A stretch of DNA of 64,000 bases from Ilex aquifolium (taxonomy: Eukaryota; Streptophyta; Magnoliopsida; Aquifoliales; Aquifoliaceae). The translations under genes and the position numbers were made by a program. Position 1 is the first letter of the stretch; each line of letters opens with the position of its first letter. The stretch is taken from the NCBI GenBank assembly GCA_951799425.1, contig OX637394.1, positions 47,162,142-47,226,141 on the forward strand. Reading direction: 5' to 3'. A model generated the notes under the pieces. It had not been told where the DNA came from. It searched no databases and saw only the letters and a program-made list of their open reading frames with translations. Positions 11,206-23,790 of this stretch are shown here, one piece after another.

Positions 11206-11455
11206 TAATTTTTAATGTTTTTTAAATTATATAAATTGTCTTAGAAATTAATAAATTGTGAATGTTTTTGTACATTTATGTGATCTACTATTATATTAAA
11301 CATGTTATTTTTATAATCATTAAATTTTTTTAGCATATTCATTTAATTTTTAATTTTTTATTACACAACCGGTCCAACTTGTTGAACCAACGGTTGAACT
11401 AGTGAACCATTGACCCGGTCCCTCAGCCAGTTCAATGTCTGGTTTGGTTCTGATA
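11206..11455. other. AT-rich insert specific to the first array unit
   Basis: Other units pass directly from the pyrimidine block to TTTAGGG motifs. This one carries about 250 bases of AT-rich DNA ending with 'accggtccaacttgttgaac', a wording common near plant MITE ends. No target duplication was identified. Confidence 0.45.
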
Positions 11456-11913
11456 ACACTAGTTTACGGTTTAGGGTTTAGGGTATTGATGTATGTCTAA
11501 CTAATATTATTCTGAATTTATTACATGGTCAATTAATATTGTTACCTTTCTCATTTCCCGATGCTTTCAAATGAAACTTTGGAAGTGGAGTTTGAGAGAT
11601 GGATCAATTGGAAAATTTTATAATGCTTTGGAGATCATAAAAGAAATTATGCTTCCATGATATGTATGATTGCGATTTGTGTTAATAATGATTAAGAAAT
11701 GTATCAATGTCCTTTATTTATTTTGGAGTACTTTGTATATTTAAATGTTATGAGTGATGTTGTGGCGAATGCAATCTAGAATTTATATATATCTGCTTGT
11801 CAGATAAGTGAGTGGACATGTCACTCATTTTTTTTTTCTTTATTGCTCTTGGTTTCTTTAAGGTTTTTTTCATTTTCTCTGTACATAACGAATCTAATGT
11901 GTATTCCTTTCAG

Positions 11914-12008
11914 TTGTTTGTGGAATGAATGTTGGTTTATGAAGGAATAAGGAGGGTTGAACTGGGTAGCGATGAGTTTTCAAAACGAGTTTGAGAGTGG
12001 AAAGATAA
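11914..12008 (+). pseudogene. Valyl-tRNA synthetase exon, copy 1
   Basis: 95 nt after a TTTCAG acceptor. It reads LFVE-stop-MLVYEGIRRVELGSDEF with a second stop in place of Trp before EWKD. The donor is changed from GT to GG. Not functional. Confidence 0.8.
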
Positions 12009-12777
12009 GGATATCTGTGTGTCTCACTTTTTCTTTTTTTATGCAAAATTTGTTTTACAGATGTCTATTTCTATTTCATTTTTGTGTTTCTTACTTGTTA
12101 TGATCATTCTTGTACTACTTCTAACCCTCAACACTATCATTATCACACTTTCTTTTTATTTTTCGTTGTTGTTTTCGTGTTATACACAACCTATAACTGC
12201 ATAGCATTTCTTTGCTTATATGTGTGTGTTTGATATTCTATTATATAAATTATGTTTTATTTATTTTTCTATCATCTTCCCATTAAAGTTGTTAAATGTT
12301 TGTAACAAAATCCAATTTGTCGGGGAGAGAGCAAAATGTGGAGGAAAATTAGGAGTTTATAGCACGTAGAAACTACTAATGGAATTAGGAATTATAATGA
12401 TAGGACCATATCGATTTTGCAATTGAAGTTTTTAGTTCTTTCTTCTTCTAATTGGGATGTATTTTGCGGACTCCAGAATCTATTATATTATATATGGTAG
12501 ATAACCTTCATAGAACGTGAAATAGTATGTCTGCAAATTAACTATACTATTGTTGTAGCGTTTCCCTAGATAACGTCGTATGATACATGATAGAATTCCA
12601 TATGTTTGAGAATGCAACAGTCTCAGGTCCAAAGGTTGTTTTTTTCCTTTCGGTGCTTGAATCCCTCATTCTCTCTCTATCTCTCTTTGTCCATTGTGAT
12701 GGCTTGTAATAGATGTGCAAGGGTGTTCTTTTATGTTTAATGTCTGAGAACTACAATAGTTGCATGTTCACAGGCTG

Positions 12778-13005
12778 TCTTTTTGCTTCCCCTCCTGTTC
12801 TTCCTCTCTTACTTTTCCTTTTCCTCATCCTCCTTATCTTCTTCTGCTCCTCCTCCTCCTCCTGCATATTATTCCAGACTTTTCTCCTTCTCCTCCTCCT
12901 CCTAAACGCCTGCTCTTTCTCTCTATCTTCTTATTCTCCCACTCCTCCTTTTGACTTCTCTCCTCTTTTTCATCTCATTCTCTTGCTTTTTTTTATCCTT
13001 GTTTA
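12778..13005 (+). repeat. Homopyrimidine block 2
   Basis: C/T tract running directly into 'tttagggtttggagtttagg'. Leu/Ser/Pro-rich open frames through it are compositional artefacts. Confidence 0.85.
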
Positions 13006-13480
13006 GGGTTTGGAGTTTAGGATTTAGGGTTTAGGGTATTGATGTATGTCTAACTAATATTTATTTTGGATTTATTACATGGTCAATTGATATTGTTACC
13101 TTTCTCATTTTCCAATGCCTTCAAATAAAACTTTGGTAGTGGAATTTGAGAGATGCATCAATTACACAAACTTATAATACTTAGTAGATCATAAGAGGAG
13201 TTAGGTTTTCGTGATATGTATGATTGCGATTTGTGTTAATAATGATTAGGAAATTTATCGATCTCCTTTGCTTGTTTTGGAGTACTTTTTGTATTTACAT
13301 GTTGTATGTGTTGTGTAAGTATGTGGCGCATGCAATCTAATATGTATATATATCTGCTTCTCGAATAAATGAGTGGACATGTCACTCGTTCTTTTTATTT
13401 TTTTCCTTATTGCTCTTTATTGTTTTAAGGCTTTTTTCATTTTCTTTGTACATAACTAATCTAATGTGCATTCCTTTTAG

Positions 13481-13575
13481 TTGTTTGTGGAATGGATGCT
13501 GGCTTATGAAGGAATAAGGAGGGTTGAATTGGGTAGAAATGAGTTTGTAAAGTGAGTTTGGGAGTGGAAAGTTAA
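13481..13575 (+). pseudogene. Valyl-tRNA synthetase exon, copy 2
   Basis: 95 nt between TTTTAG and GTATA. LFVEWMLAYEGIRRVELGRN is followed by one stop (TGA where Arg is expected) before VWEWK. Splice borders are intact. Confidence 0.82.
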
Positions 13576-14294
13576 GTATATTTGCTTGTCCCACTGCCAT
13601 TTACTTTCTTTTTTATGCAAAATGTGTTTTACATATGACTATTTCTATTTCTTTTTTGTGTTTCTTATTTGTTACAATCATTCTTCGGTTCTTGTATTAC
13701 TTCTAACCCCCAACACTCTCATTAACCCACAGTTAACTTTTCATTTTTCGTTGTTGTTTTCGTGTTGTACACAACCAATTATTGCATAGCATTTCTTTGC
13801 TTATATATTTTTGTATTTGCTATTCTATTAGATATATTATGTCTTATTTCTTTTTCTATTATCTTCCCATTAAATTTGTTAAATGGCAACAAAATTCAAT
13901 TACTTTGGGAGGGAGCAAAAGGTCATGCATGGAAGAAAATTAAGAGTTTGTAGCATGTAGAAGCTGCTAGTGGAATTAGGAATTCAAATAACAGGAGCAA
14001 TACCGATTTTGCAGTTGAAGTTGTTAGTTTTTCCTTATTATTGCTTCTAATTGGAATGTATTTTGCGGACTCAGGAATTTATTCTATTATATATGGCAAA
14101 TAACTTTCATAAATCATGAAATATTGTGTCTGCAAATTAACTGTTATTTAGTGTAGCCCTAGATAATTAAGTATATGATACTTACCAGAAGGAATTTTTT
14201 ACCTAAAAGAATTCCATTTGTTTGAGAATGCAATAGTTTCAGGTCTAATGGTTGTCTTTTTCCTTCCGATGCTTGAATCCCTCATTCTCCCTGC

Positions 14295-14590
14295 CTCTGT
14301 CCACTCCTCCTCCATCTTTTGTTGCTTCTTCTCTTCCTTCTTCTCCTACTTTTACTTTTCCTCCTCTTCCTCCTTATCTTCTTCTTCTCCTACTACTCCT
14401 ACTCCTACTCCTTCTACTTAGTCTTCATGACTCTTCCTCCTCTTCTCTTTTTCCCAATCTTCTTCTCATACTCCTCGTTCTGCTTATTCTGTCTTACTTC
14501 TCTCCTCCTCTTCCTCCTTTTTTTCTTCTTCTCATGTTTCTTCTTCTCGTTTTTGTTCTTCTTATTCTCTTGCTTTTTCTTATCCTAGTT
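14295..14590 (+). repeat. Homopyrimidine block 3
   Basis: C/T tract at the start of the internally deleted unit. Sequence jumps at about 14,670 from the 'gtcaattgata' landmark straight to the 'ggggagggaacaaaa' landmark, so this unit has no exon copy. Confidence 0.82.
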
Positions 14591-15139
14591 TAGAGTATGG
14601 GTTTAGGGTTTAAGGTATTGATGTATTTTAACTAATATTTATTCTGGAGTTATTACATAGTCAATTGATAATGGGGAGGGAACAAAAGGTTAAAGAATAG
14701 AGGAAAATTAAGAGTTTGTAGCATATAGAAGTTGCTTGTGGAATTAGGTATTCAAATAACAGGAGCAATGCTGGTTTTGTAGTTGAAGTTGTTAGTTCTT
14801 CCTTATTATTGCTTCTAATTGGAATGTATTTTGCGGACTCAGGAATCTATTCTATTATATATGGCAGATAACTTTCATAGAGCGTGAAATATTGTGTCAG
14901 CAAATTAATAACATTGCCCTAGATAATTGGGTATGATACTTATCAGAAAGAATTTTTTATCTGAAAGAATTCCTTGTGTTTGAGAATGCAATAGTTTTAG
15001 GTCCAAAGGTTGTCTGTTTCCTTCTAGTACTTGAATCCCTCATTTTGTCTCTCTCTGTCCATTGTGAAGGCTTGTAATAGAGGTGAAATGTTGTTCTTTT
15101 TTATTTACAACAGATGCATGTCCACAAGTTGGCTTGTTG

Positions 15140-15540
15140 CTTCCCCATTTCCTCTTTCTCACCTACTTTTCCTTTAACTCTTCCTTCTCGTCCTCCTTAT
15201 TCTTTCTGACTTCTTTAGTTCTCCTTCTCGTCCTCCTAAACTCCTCGTTCTCCCGTCTTCTTCTCCTACTCCTACTCCTACTCCTCCAGCTTATTCTTCC
15301 TTACCTCTCTCCTCCTCGTAAACTCCTTCTCATTCTCCCTATCTTCTTTTCTCCTACTCTTCCTTATGCTTATTCTTCCCAACTTCTCTCTTCTTTCTCT
15401 TTCTCTTTTTCTTCTTTTCTTCTTTTCTCTTTTTCTTCTTTCATGTTTCTTCTTCTTTATCCTTCTCCCCTTCCTTCTTCTTTTCTTTCGCTCCTTCTCC
15501 ACTTTTTTTTTTCATTCTCTTGCTTTTTCTTATCCTTGTT
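15140..15540 (+). repeat. Homopyrimidine block 4
   Basis: About 400 bases of C/T, one of the longest blocks, followed by a cluster of four or five TTTAGGG-like motifs at 15,538-15,592. Confidence 0.85.
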
Positions 15541-16029
15541 TAGGGTTTAGAGTTTAGGGTTTTAGGGTTTACGATTTAGGGTTTATGGTATTGATGTATG
15601 TCTAACTAATATTTATTCTGAAATTATTATATGGTCAATTGATATTGTTACTTTTTTCATTTTCTAATGCTTTCAAATTAAACTTTGGTAGTGGAGTTTG
15701 AGAGATAGATCAATTGGACAAACTTATAATGCTTAGTAGATCATAAGAGGAGTTAGGCTTCCGTGATATGTATGATTGTGATTCGTGTTAATAATGATTA
15801 GAAAATCGATATCCTTTGCATGTTTTAGAGTACTTTGGGTATTTAAATGTTGTATGTGCTATGTAAGTATGTGGCGCATACAATCTAGTATTTATATATG
15901 TCTGCTTGTCGAATAAGTGATAGGACATGTCACTCGTTCATTTATTTTTTTTCCTTATTGTTCTTTATTGTTCTCAAGACTTTTTTCATTTTCTCTATAC
16001 ATAACTAATCTAATGTGCCTTCCTTTCAG

Positions 16030-16124
16030 TTGTTTGTGGAATGGATGCAGGCTTATGAAGGAATAAGGAGGGTTGAACTAGGTAGATATGAGTTTACAAA
16101 GCGACTTTGGGAGTGGAAAGATAA
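16030..16124 (+). pseudogene. Valyl-tRNA synthetase exon, copy 3 (open frame)
   Basis: 95 nt (31 codons plus two bases) with intact TTTCAG acceptor and AA|GTAT donor and no stop: LFVEWMQAYEGIRRVELGRY, then EFTKRLWEWKD. The wording ...GRDEF.KRVWEWK is the conserved valyl-tRNA synthetase region just after the HAGIATQ motif, known from the family. It is isolated from all other synthetase exons, so it is a gene fragment although its frame is preserved. Confidence 0.85.
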
Positions 16125-16854
16125 GTATTTGTGTTTGTCCCACTTCGATTGACTTTTTTTTTTTTTTATGTAAAATGTGTTTTGCATGATTATTTCTATT
16201 TCTTTTTTGTGTTTTTTACTTGTTATAATCATTCTTATATTACTTCCAACTCTCAACACTCTCATTAAGCCATAGTTTTTTTTTTTTTTCATTTTTCGTT
16301 GTTGTTTTCATGTTGTACACAACCAATAATTACATACCATAGTCTTTTTCTATTAATGTTGTTAAATGTTAGCAACAAAATCCAATTACGTGGGGAGACA
16401 ACAAAATGATGAAGCATGGTGGAAAATTAATAGTTTGTAGCATGTAAAAACTGATCGTGGAATTAGGAATTCAAATAGTAGGAGCAAATACCCATTTTTG
16501 CAGTTGAAGTTGTTAGTTATTCTTTATTATTACTTCTAATTGGAATGTATTTTGCGGACTCAGGAATCTATTATTATATATGGCAGATAGCTTTTATAGA
16601 GCGTGAAATATTGTGTCTCTAAATTAACTGTTATTTAGCGTTGCCCTAGATAATTGAGTATGATACTTACCAGAATGAATTTCATGTGTTTGAGAATGTA
16701 ACAGTTTTAGATCCAAAGGTTGTCTTTTTCCTTCTAGTGCTTGAATCCCTCATTCTCTCTCCCTCTGTCCATTGTGAAGGCTTGTAATAGAGGTGCAAGG
16801 GTGTTTTTTTCTATTTGATGTCTGAGAACTACAATAGTTGCATGTCCACAAGTT

Positions 16855-17210
16855 GCCTTTTTGCATCCCCCCTCCTCTTTCTCACCTACTTTTCCTCTTC
16901 CTCCTTATCTTCTTCTTCTCCTGCTTATTCTTCCTTACTTCTATCAGCTCCTCTTCCTCCTAACCTCCTCCTCCTCTTTCTCCCTATCTTCTCCTTCTCC
17001 TACTCCTCTAGCTTGTTCTTCCTGACTTCTCTCCTTCTCTTCCTCCTCCTCCTAAACTCCTTTTCTTTCTCCCTATCTTCTCCTACTCCTTTTTATTCTT
17101 TCTAACTTCTCAACTTCTCTTGCTCCTCCTTTTTCTCTTTTTCTTCTCATGTTTATTCTTCTTTATCCTTCTCCACTTCTTCTTTTCATTCTCTTGCTTT
17201 TTCTTATCCT
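16855..17210 (+). repeat. Homopyrimidine block 5
   Basis: C/T tract ending 'cttgtttagggtttatggta'. Confidence 0.85.
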
Positions 17211-17674
17211 TGTTTAGGGTTTATGGTATTGATGCATGTCTAGTCTAACTAATATTTATTGTGAAATTATTACATGGTCAATTAATATTGTTACCTTTCT
17301 CATTTCCCAATGCCTTTAAATGAAACTTTGGTAGTGGAGTTTGAGAGATGAATCAATTGAACAAACTTATAATGCTTAGTAGATCATAAGAGGAGTTAGG
17401 CTCCCGTGATATGTATGATTGTGATTCGTGTTACTAATGATTAGAAAATTTATCGATGTACTTTGCATGTTTTGGAGTACTTTGTGTATTTGAATGTTGT
17501 ATATGTTGTGTAAGTATGTGGCGCATGCAATCTAGTATTTATATATATCTGCTTGTCGAATAAGTGAGTGGACATGTCACTCGTTCTTTTATTTTTTTTC
17601 ATTATTGCTCTTTATTGTTCTCAAGATTTTTTTCATTTTCTCTATATAACTAATCTAATGTGCCTTCATTTCAG

Positions 17675-17768
17675 TTGTTTGTGGAATGAATGTTGGCTTA
17701 TAAAGGAATAATGATGGTTGAACTAGGTAAATATGAGTTTGTAAAGCGAGTTTGGAGGGGAAAGATAA
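17675..17768 (+). pseudogene. Valyl-tRNA synthetase exon, copy 4
   Basis: 94 nt. A TGA replaces the Trp codon after LFVE, and a one-base loss near the end shifts WEWK to WRGK. Splice borders are kept. Confidence 0.8.
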
Positions 17769-18463
17769 GTATCTCTTCTTGTCCTACTTTCATTGGCTTT
17801 TTTTTTTAATGCAAAATGTGTTTTACGTATGACTATTTCTATTTTCTTTTTGTCCTTCGTACTTGTTATAATCATTTTTATATTACTTCCAACCCTCAAC
17901 GCTCTCATTAACCCACAGTTTTTTTTTTCATTTTTCGTTGTTTCGTGTTATATACAACCAATAATTGCATAGCTTTTCTTTGCTTATATGTGTTTGTGTT
18001 TGCTCTTCTATTAGATTAATTATATCTTATAATTTTTTTTATCTTCCTATTAAAGTTGTTAAATATTGGCAACAAAATCCAATTACTTAGGGAGAGCAAA
18101 ATGTTGAAGCATGGAGGAAAATTAAGAGTTTGTAGCATGTAAAAGCTGCTAGTGGAATTAGGAATTCAAATAACAGGAGCAATACCGATTTTGCAGTTGA
18201 AGTTGTTAGTTCTTCCTTATTATTGCTTCTAATTGGAATGTATTCTGTAGACTCGGGAATCTATTCTATTATTTATGGCAGATAACTTTCATAGAGTGTG
18301 AAATATTATGTCTGTAAATTAATTGTTATTTAGCGTTGCCCTAGATAATTGAGTATGATATTTATCAGAAAGAATTCCATGTGTTTGAGAATCCAACAGT
18401 TTTAGGTCTAAAGGTTGTCCTTTTCCTTCCTGTGCTTGAATCCCTCATTCTCTCTTCCTCTGT

Positions 18464-18566
18464 CCACTGTAAAGGCTTGTAATAAAGATGCAAGGGTGTT
18501 ATTTTCTATTTCCTCTGTCCACTGTAAAGGCTTGTAATAAAGATGCAAGGGTGTTATTTTCTATTT
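18464..18566 (+). repeat. 56-bp tandem duplication inside an array unit
   Basis: 'cctctgtccactgtaaaggc' and the following 36 bases are present twice in a row, only in this unit. Confidence 0.8.
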
Positions 18567-18599
18567 AATGTCTGAGAACTACAATAGTTGCATGTCCCC

Positions 18600-18970
18600 G
18601 AGTTTCCTTTTTGCTTCCCATCCTCCTCTTTCTCACCCACTTTTCCTTTTCCTTTTCCTTTTCCTCTTTCTCTTCCGTATCTTCTTCTCCTCCTACTCTT
18701 CCTCTTTCTCTTGCTTATTCTTCGTGACTTCTATCCTTCTCCTCCTCCTCCTAAACTCCTCTTTCTCCCTATCTTCTTCTCCTACTCCTACTCGTATTCC
18801 TCCAGCTTATTCTTCCTCCTCCTCCTCCTAAACTCCTTCTCCTACTACTCCTACTTATTCTTCCTCACTTCTCTCCTTCTCCTTTTCTTCTCATGTTTCT
18901 TCTTTATCCTTCTCCTTTTCTTTTTCTCCTTCTCCAGTTCTTTTTCATGCTCTTGCTTTTTCTTATCCTT
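18600..18970 (+). repeat. Homopyrimidine block 6
   Basis: C/T tract with (TTTTCC)n-like and CTACTC runs, followed by 'tttagagtttagggttt' and then the hAT-like insertion. Confidence 0.85.
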
Positions 18971-19001
18971 ATTTAGAGTTTAGGGTTTATGGCATTGATG
19001 T

Positions 19002-19818
19002 CATAGTTGTTAAATCGCAATTCGTATCGTGAATCGGAATCCTAAATTTGAGAATCGTGAATCGTATCGAATCGTGAATCGTAAGATTCGACACAAAATT
19101 TGAACAAAAATAAAAAATAATACTACATATTTAAAATAAACAAAATATTGAATATTGAACATTATTGCATTCTAAAAATAATCAATTGACATAATCACAT
19201 CGTCTAAATGGAAAGACGCTAGCCTTTTGTTTATTTTTCATCTTTTGCTTAACTATATTCAAATTTAACAACTTGAAAAAAAAATTCATTAAAAAATCAT
19301 AGTTATTCAAGAATCAAAATAGTGACACTCAGTATAGATTAGGTTACAAACATGAATGGAAAAAGAACAAATAAAAAAATTAATTAGGAGAAAACATATT
19401 AGCCAACATATTGAAACAAAAAATTAGAACCTAACAAATTACTCATGAAAGAATTGAGAGCAAAAATCAACTGATGATTCGAGAGCATTAGTCGTAACAT
19501 TTAGCTTTAGACAAGGTCAAAGAGAGATAACGAGCAAAGAGGTTGAGTTTTTTTAGGGCGTGGGTTCCTCTGTAAACAAAACGACGTCGTTTTATTGTTT
19601 AGCGGACAAAACGACATCGTTTTGCCAAAAATTTAGGTTTTTAAAAAAAGTGATTGAATCGTGCGATTCGTGAGATACGAATCGAATAGTATGAATCGTA
19701 CGATTCAGACGCGATTCAACTCTAAAACGATTCTCATATAAGATACGAATCGTTTTGTGCCTGTATCGAACCGAATCGTACGAATCGAATCGCGAATCGT
19801 ACGATTTTGATAATTATG
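19002..19818. mobile_element. Non-autonomous hAT-like element, 817 bp, with 8-bp target duplication
   Basis: The array word 'attgatgtatgtc' is interrupted here, leaving ATTGATGT on both sides (18,994-19,001 and 19,819-19,826). The ends are inverted: CATAGTTGTTAAATCG on the left and CATAATTATCAAAATCG on the reversed right end. Subterminal DNA is dense in GAATCG/CGATTC words in both orientations. An 8-bp duplication with CA-starting TIRs fits hAT. No transposase is encoded. Inside, at about 19,577-19,612, are the perfect palindrome AAAACGACGTCGTTTT and a near copy. Confidence 0.85.
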
Positions 19819-20256
19819 ATTGATGTATGTCTAACTAATATTTATTCTGGAATTATTACATGGTCAATTGATATTGTTACCTTTCTCATTTCCCAATGCC
19901 TTCAAATGAAACTTTGGTAGTGGAGTTTGAGAGATGAATCAATTGGACAAACTTATAATAATGCTTAGTAGATCATAAGAGGAGTCAGGCTTTCGTGATA
20001 TGTACGATTGCGATTCGTGTTAATAATGATTTGGAAATTTATCGATGTCCTTTACATGTTTTGGAGTACTTTATGTATTTAAATGTTATATGTGTTGTGT
20101 ACGCATACAATCTAGTATTTATATATATCTGCTTGTCGAATAAGTGAATGGACACGTCACTCATTCATTTATTTTTTTTCTTTATTGCTCTCTATTGTTC
20201 TCAAGATTTTTTTCATTTTCTCTGTACATAACTAATCTAATGTGCCTTCTTTTTAG

Positions 20257-20351
20257 TTGTTTGTGGAATGGATGCTGGTTTCTAAAGGAATAAAAGGGTT
20301 TGAACTGGGTAGAGATGAGTTTACAAAGCGAGTTTGGGGGTGGAAAGATAA
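20257..20351 (+). pseudogene. Valyl-tRNA synthetase exon, copy 5 (open frame)
   Basis: 95 nt, open, with TTTTAG acceptor and AA|GTAT donor: LFVEWMLVSKGIKGFELGRD, then EFTKRVWGWKD. It diverges in the middle but has no stop. Confidence 0.83.
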
Positions 20352-21149
20352 GTATATCTGTTTGTCTCATTTCGATTGGCTTTTTTTTTAATGCAAAATG
20401 TGTTTTACATATGATTATTTCAATTTCTTTTTTGTGTTTTTTTACTTGTTATAATCATTCTTACATTACTTCCAACCCTCAACACTCTCATTAACCCATA
20501 GTTTTCATTTTTGTTATTTTTTTCGTGTTGTACACAACCAATAATTGCATAGCATTTCTTTACTTATATGTGTTTGTATTTGCTTTCTATTAGATAAATT
20601 ATGTCTTCTTTGTTTTTCTTTTATCTTCCCATTAAAGAAGTTAAATGTTTGCAACAAAATCCAATTACATGGGGAGGTAGCAAAATGTTGAAGCATGGAG
20701 GAAAATTAATAGTTTGTAGCGCGTAAAAAGCTGCTTGTGGAATTAGAAATTCAAATAGTAGGAGCAATACCCATTTTGTAGTTGAAGATGTTAATTCTTC
20801 CTTATTATTGCTTCTAATTGGAATGTATATTGTGGACTCAGGAATCTATGCTATTATATTTGGCAGATAACTTTTATAGAGCGTGAAATATTGTGTCTAT
20901 AAATTAACTGTTATTTAGCGTTGCCCTAGATAATTGAGTATGATACTTACTAGAAAGAATTTTTTACCAGAAAGAATTCCATGTGTTTGAGAATGCAACA
21001 GTTTTAGATCCAAATGTTGTCTTTTTCCTTCCAGTGCTTTAATCTCTCATTTTCTCTCCCTCTTTCCATTGTGAAGGCTTGTAATAGAGGTGCAAGGGTG
21101 TTTTTTTCTATTTAATGTCTGAGAACTACAATAGTTGCATGTCCACAAG

Positions 21150-21570
21150 TTGCCTTTTTGCTTCCCCTCCTCTCCTTTCTCACCTACTTTTGCTCGTCCT
21201 CTTCCTCTTCCTCCTCCTTTTCTTTTTCTTCTTCTTCTCTTCCTCCTCCTCCCCCTCATCCTCCTACTTATTCTTCCTTACTTCTGTCATTTTCCTCCTC
21301 TTCCTCCTAACCTTTTTCTTTCTCCATATCTTCTTCTCCTATTCTTACTCCTACTCCTACTCCTACTCCTACTCCTCTAGCTAATTCTTCCTGACTTCTC
21401 TCCTCCTAAACTCGTTCTCTTTCTCCCTATCTTCTTCTACTCCTACTCCTGTTTGTTCTTTCTTCTCTCCTCTTTCTCCTCCTTTTTCTCTTTTTCTTCT
21501 CATGTTTCTTCGTTATTTGTCTCGTCTTCCTTCTCCACTTCTTTTTATTCTCTTGCTTTTTCTTATCCTT
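21150..21570 (+). repeat. Homopyrimidine block 7
   Basis: About 420 bases of C/T, including a (CTCCTA)n run near 21,345-21,375, followed by a TTTAGGG motif. Confidence 0.85.
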
Positions 21571-22048
21571 GTTTAGGGTTTTCAGGTTTACAATTTAGGG
21601 TTTATGGTATTGATGTATACAACTAATATTTATTCTAAAATTATTACATTATCAATTGATATTGTTACCTTTCTCATTTCCTAATGCCTTCAAATGATAC
21701 TTTGGTAGTGGAGTTTGAGAGATGGATCAATTGAACAAACTTATAATGTTTAGTAGATCATAAGACGAGTTAGGCTTCCGTGATATGTATGATTGCAACT
21801 CGTGTTAAAAATAATTAGAAAATTATCGATGTCCTTTGCATGTTTTGGAGTACTTTGTGTATTTAAATGTTGTATGTGTTGTGCAAGTATGTGGCGCATG
21901 CAATCTAGTATTTATATATATCTGCTTGTCGAATAAGTGAGTAGACATGTCACTCGTTTTTTTATTTTTTTTCTTTATTGCTGTTTATTGTTCTCAAGTC
22001 CTTTTTTCATTTTGTGTACGTAACTAATCTAATATGCCTTCATTTCAG

Positions 22049-22143
22049 TTGCTTGTGGAATGAATGTTGGCTTATGAAGGAATAAGGAGGGTTGAACTAG
22101 GTAGAGATGAGTTGGCAAAGCGAGTTTGGGAATGAAAAGATAA
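22049..22143 (+). pseudogene. Valyl-tRNA synthetase exon, copy 6
   Basis: 95 nt with two TGA codons, both at positions of Trp (after LLVE and in WE-stop-K). Otherwise close to the consensus; splice borders intact. Confidence 0.82.
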
Positions 22144-22782
22144 GTATATCTGCATGTTCCATTTATATTGTCTTTTTTTTAATACAAAATGTGTTTTGCA
22201 TATGACTATTTCTTTTTCCTTTTTGTTTTTCTTACTTGTTATAATCATTCTTATATTACTTCCAACTCTCAGCACTCTCATTAACCCACAATTTTATTTT
22301 TATTTTTTGTTGTTTTCCTCTTGTACACAACCAGCATAGCATTTTTTTTCTTATATGTGTTTGTGTTTGCTCTTCTATTAGATAAATTATGTCTTATTTT
22401 TTTTTTTTTAATCTTCCCATTAAAATTGTTAAATGTTGGAAACAAAATTCAATTACTTGGAGAAGGAGCAAAATGTTGAAGTATAGAGGAAAATTAAGAG
22501 TTTGTAGCACGTAAAAGCTTCTAGTGGAATTAGGGATTCAAATAACAGTAGCAATACCGATTTTGCAGTTGAAGTTGTTAGTTCTTACTTATTATTGTTT
22601 CTAATTGCAATGTTTTTTGCGGACTTAGGAATCTATTCTATTATATATGGCAGATAGCTTTCATAGTGTGAAATATTGTGTCAGTAAATTAACTGTTATT
22701 TGGCGTTGCCTTAGATAATTGAGTATGATACTTACCAGAAAAAATTTCACGTGTTTGAGAATGCAATAGTTTCCACAAGTAG

Positions 22783-23225
22783 CCTTTTTGCTTCTCCTCC
22801 TCCTCACCTACTTTTCCTTTTCATCTTTCTCTTCCTCCTCTTCCTTATCTTCTCCTCCTCCTTCTCACCTACTTTTCCTTTTCATCTTTCTCTTCCTCCA
22901 CCTTATCTTCTTCTCCTCCTCCTGCTTATTCTTCTTGACTTCTATCCTTCTCCTCCTCCTCCTATAATCCTTCTTCTCTTTCTCCCTATCTTCTTCTCCT
23001 ACTCCTACTCCTTTAGCTTATTCCTCCTCTTCCTCCTCCTAAACTCCTTTCTCTCTTTCTCCAAATCTTCTTCTTCTCCTACTCCTCCTCCTACTACTTA
23101 TTCTTCCTGACTTCGCTCCTTCTCTATTTCTTCTCATGTTTCTTATTCTTTATCCTTCGCCTATTCCTTTCCTTTTTCTCCTTCTCAACTTCTTGTTTTC
23201 ATTCTCTTGCTTTTCCTTATCCTTG
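22783..23225 (+). repeat. Homopyrimidine block 8
   Basis: C/T tract with an internal repeat of 'ttctcacctacttttccttt'. Its telomere-like tail is degenerate ('acggtttagggttt'). Confidence 0.85.
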
Positions 23226-23698
23226 TCGAGGGTTGAGATTTTAGGATTTACGGTTTAGGGTTTATGGTATTGATGTATGTCTAACTAATATTTATTCTGG
23301 AATTATTACATGGTCAGGTGATATTGTTACCTTTCTCATTTCCCAATGCCTTCAAATTAAACTTTGGTAGGGGAGTTTGAGAGATGGATCAATTGGGCAA
23401 ACTTATAATGCTTAGTAAATCATAAGAGAAGTTATGCTTCCATGATATATATGATTGCGATTCTTTTTAATAATGATTAGCTAATTTATCGATGTTTTTT
23501 ACTTGTTTCGGAGTACTGTATTTAAATGTTGTATGTGTTGTGTAAATATGTGGCGGATGCAATCTAGTATGTATATATATTTGCTTTTCAAATAAATGAG
23601 TAGACTTGTCACTCGTTATTTTTTTTTTCTTATTGGTTTTTGCTGTTTTTAAGGCTTTTTTCATTTTCTCTGTACATAACGAATCTAATGTGACTTTC

Positions 23699-23790
23699 TT
23701 TGTGGAATGGATGTTGGCTTAAAAAGGAATAAAGAAGGTTGAATTGGGTAGAGATGAGTTTGTAAAGTAAGTTTGGGAGTGCAAAGATAT
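23699..23790 (+). pseudogene. Valyl-tRNA synthetase exon, copy 7
   Basis: The acceptor and first codon are deleted, two in-frame TAA codons are present, and the donor context is altered (GATAT|GTAT). Shares most differences with copy 8. Confidence 0.78.

Noticed and set aside
10969..11225. Leu/Ser/Pro-rich open frames in the pyrimidine blocks (here and at 12,713-13,006, 14,218-14,593, 15,083-15,557, 18,568-18,983, 22,751-23,110, 23,887-24,522, 26,212-26,756)
   Set aside because: Pure C/T sequence encodes only Leu, Ser, Pro and Phe, so long open frames arise by composition; they have no conserved starts or domains.
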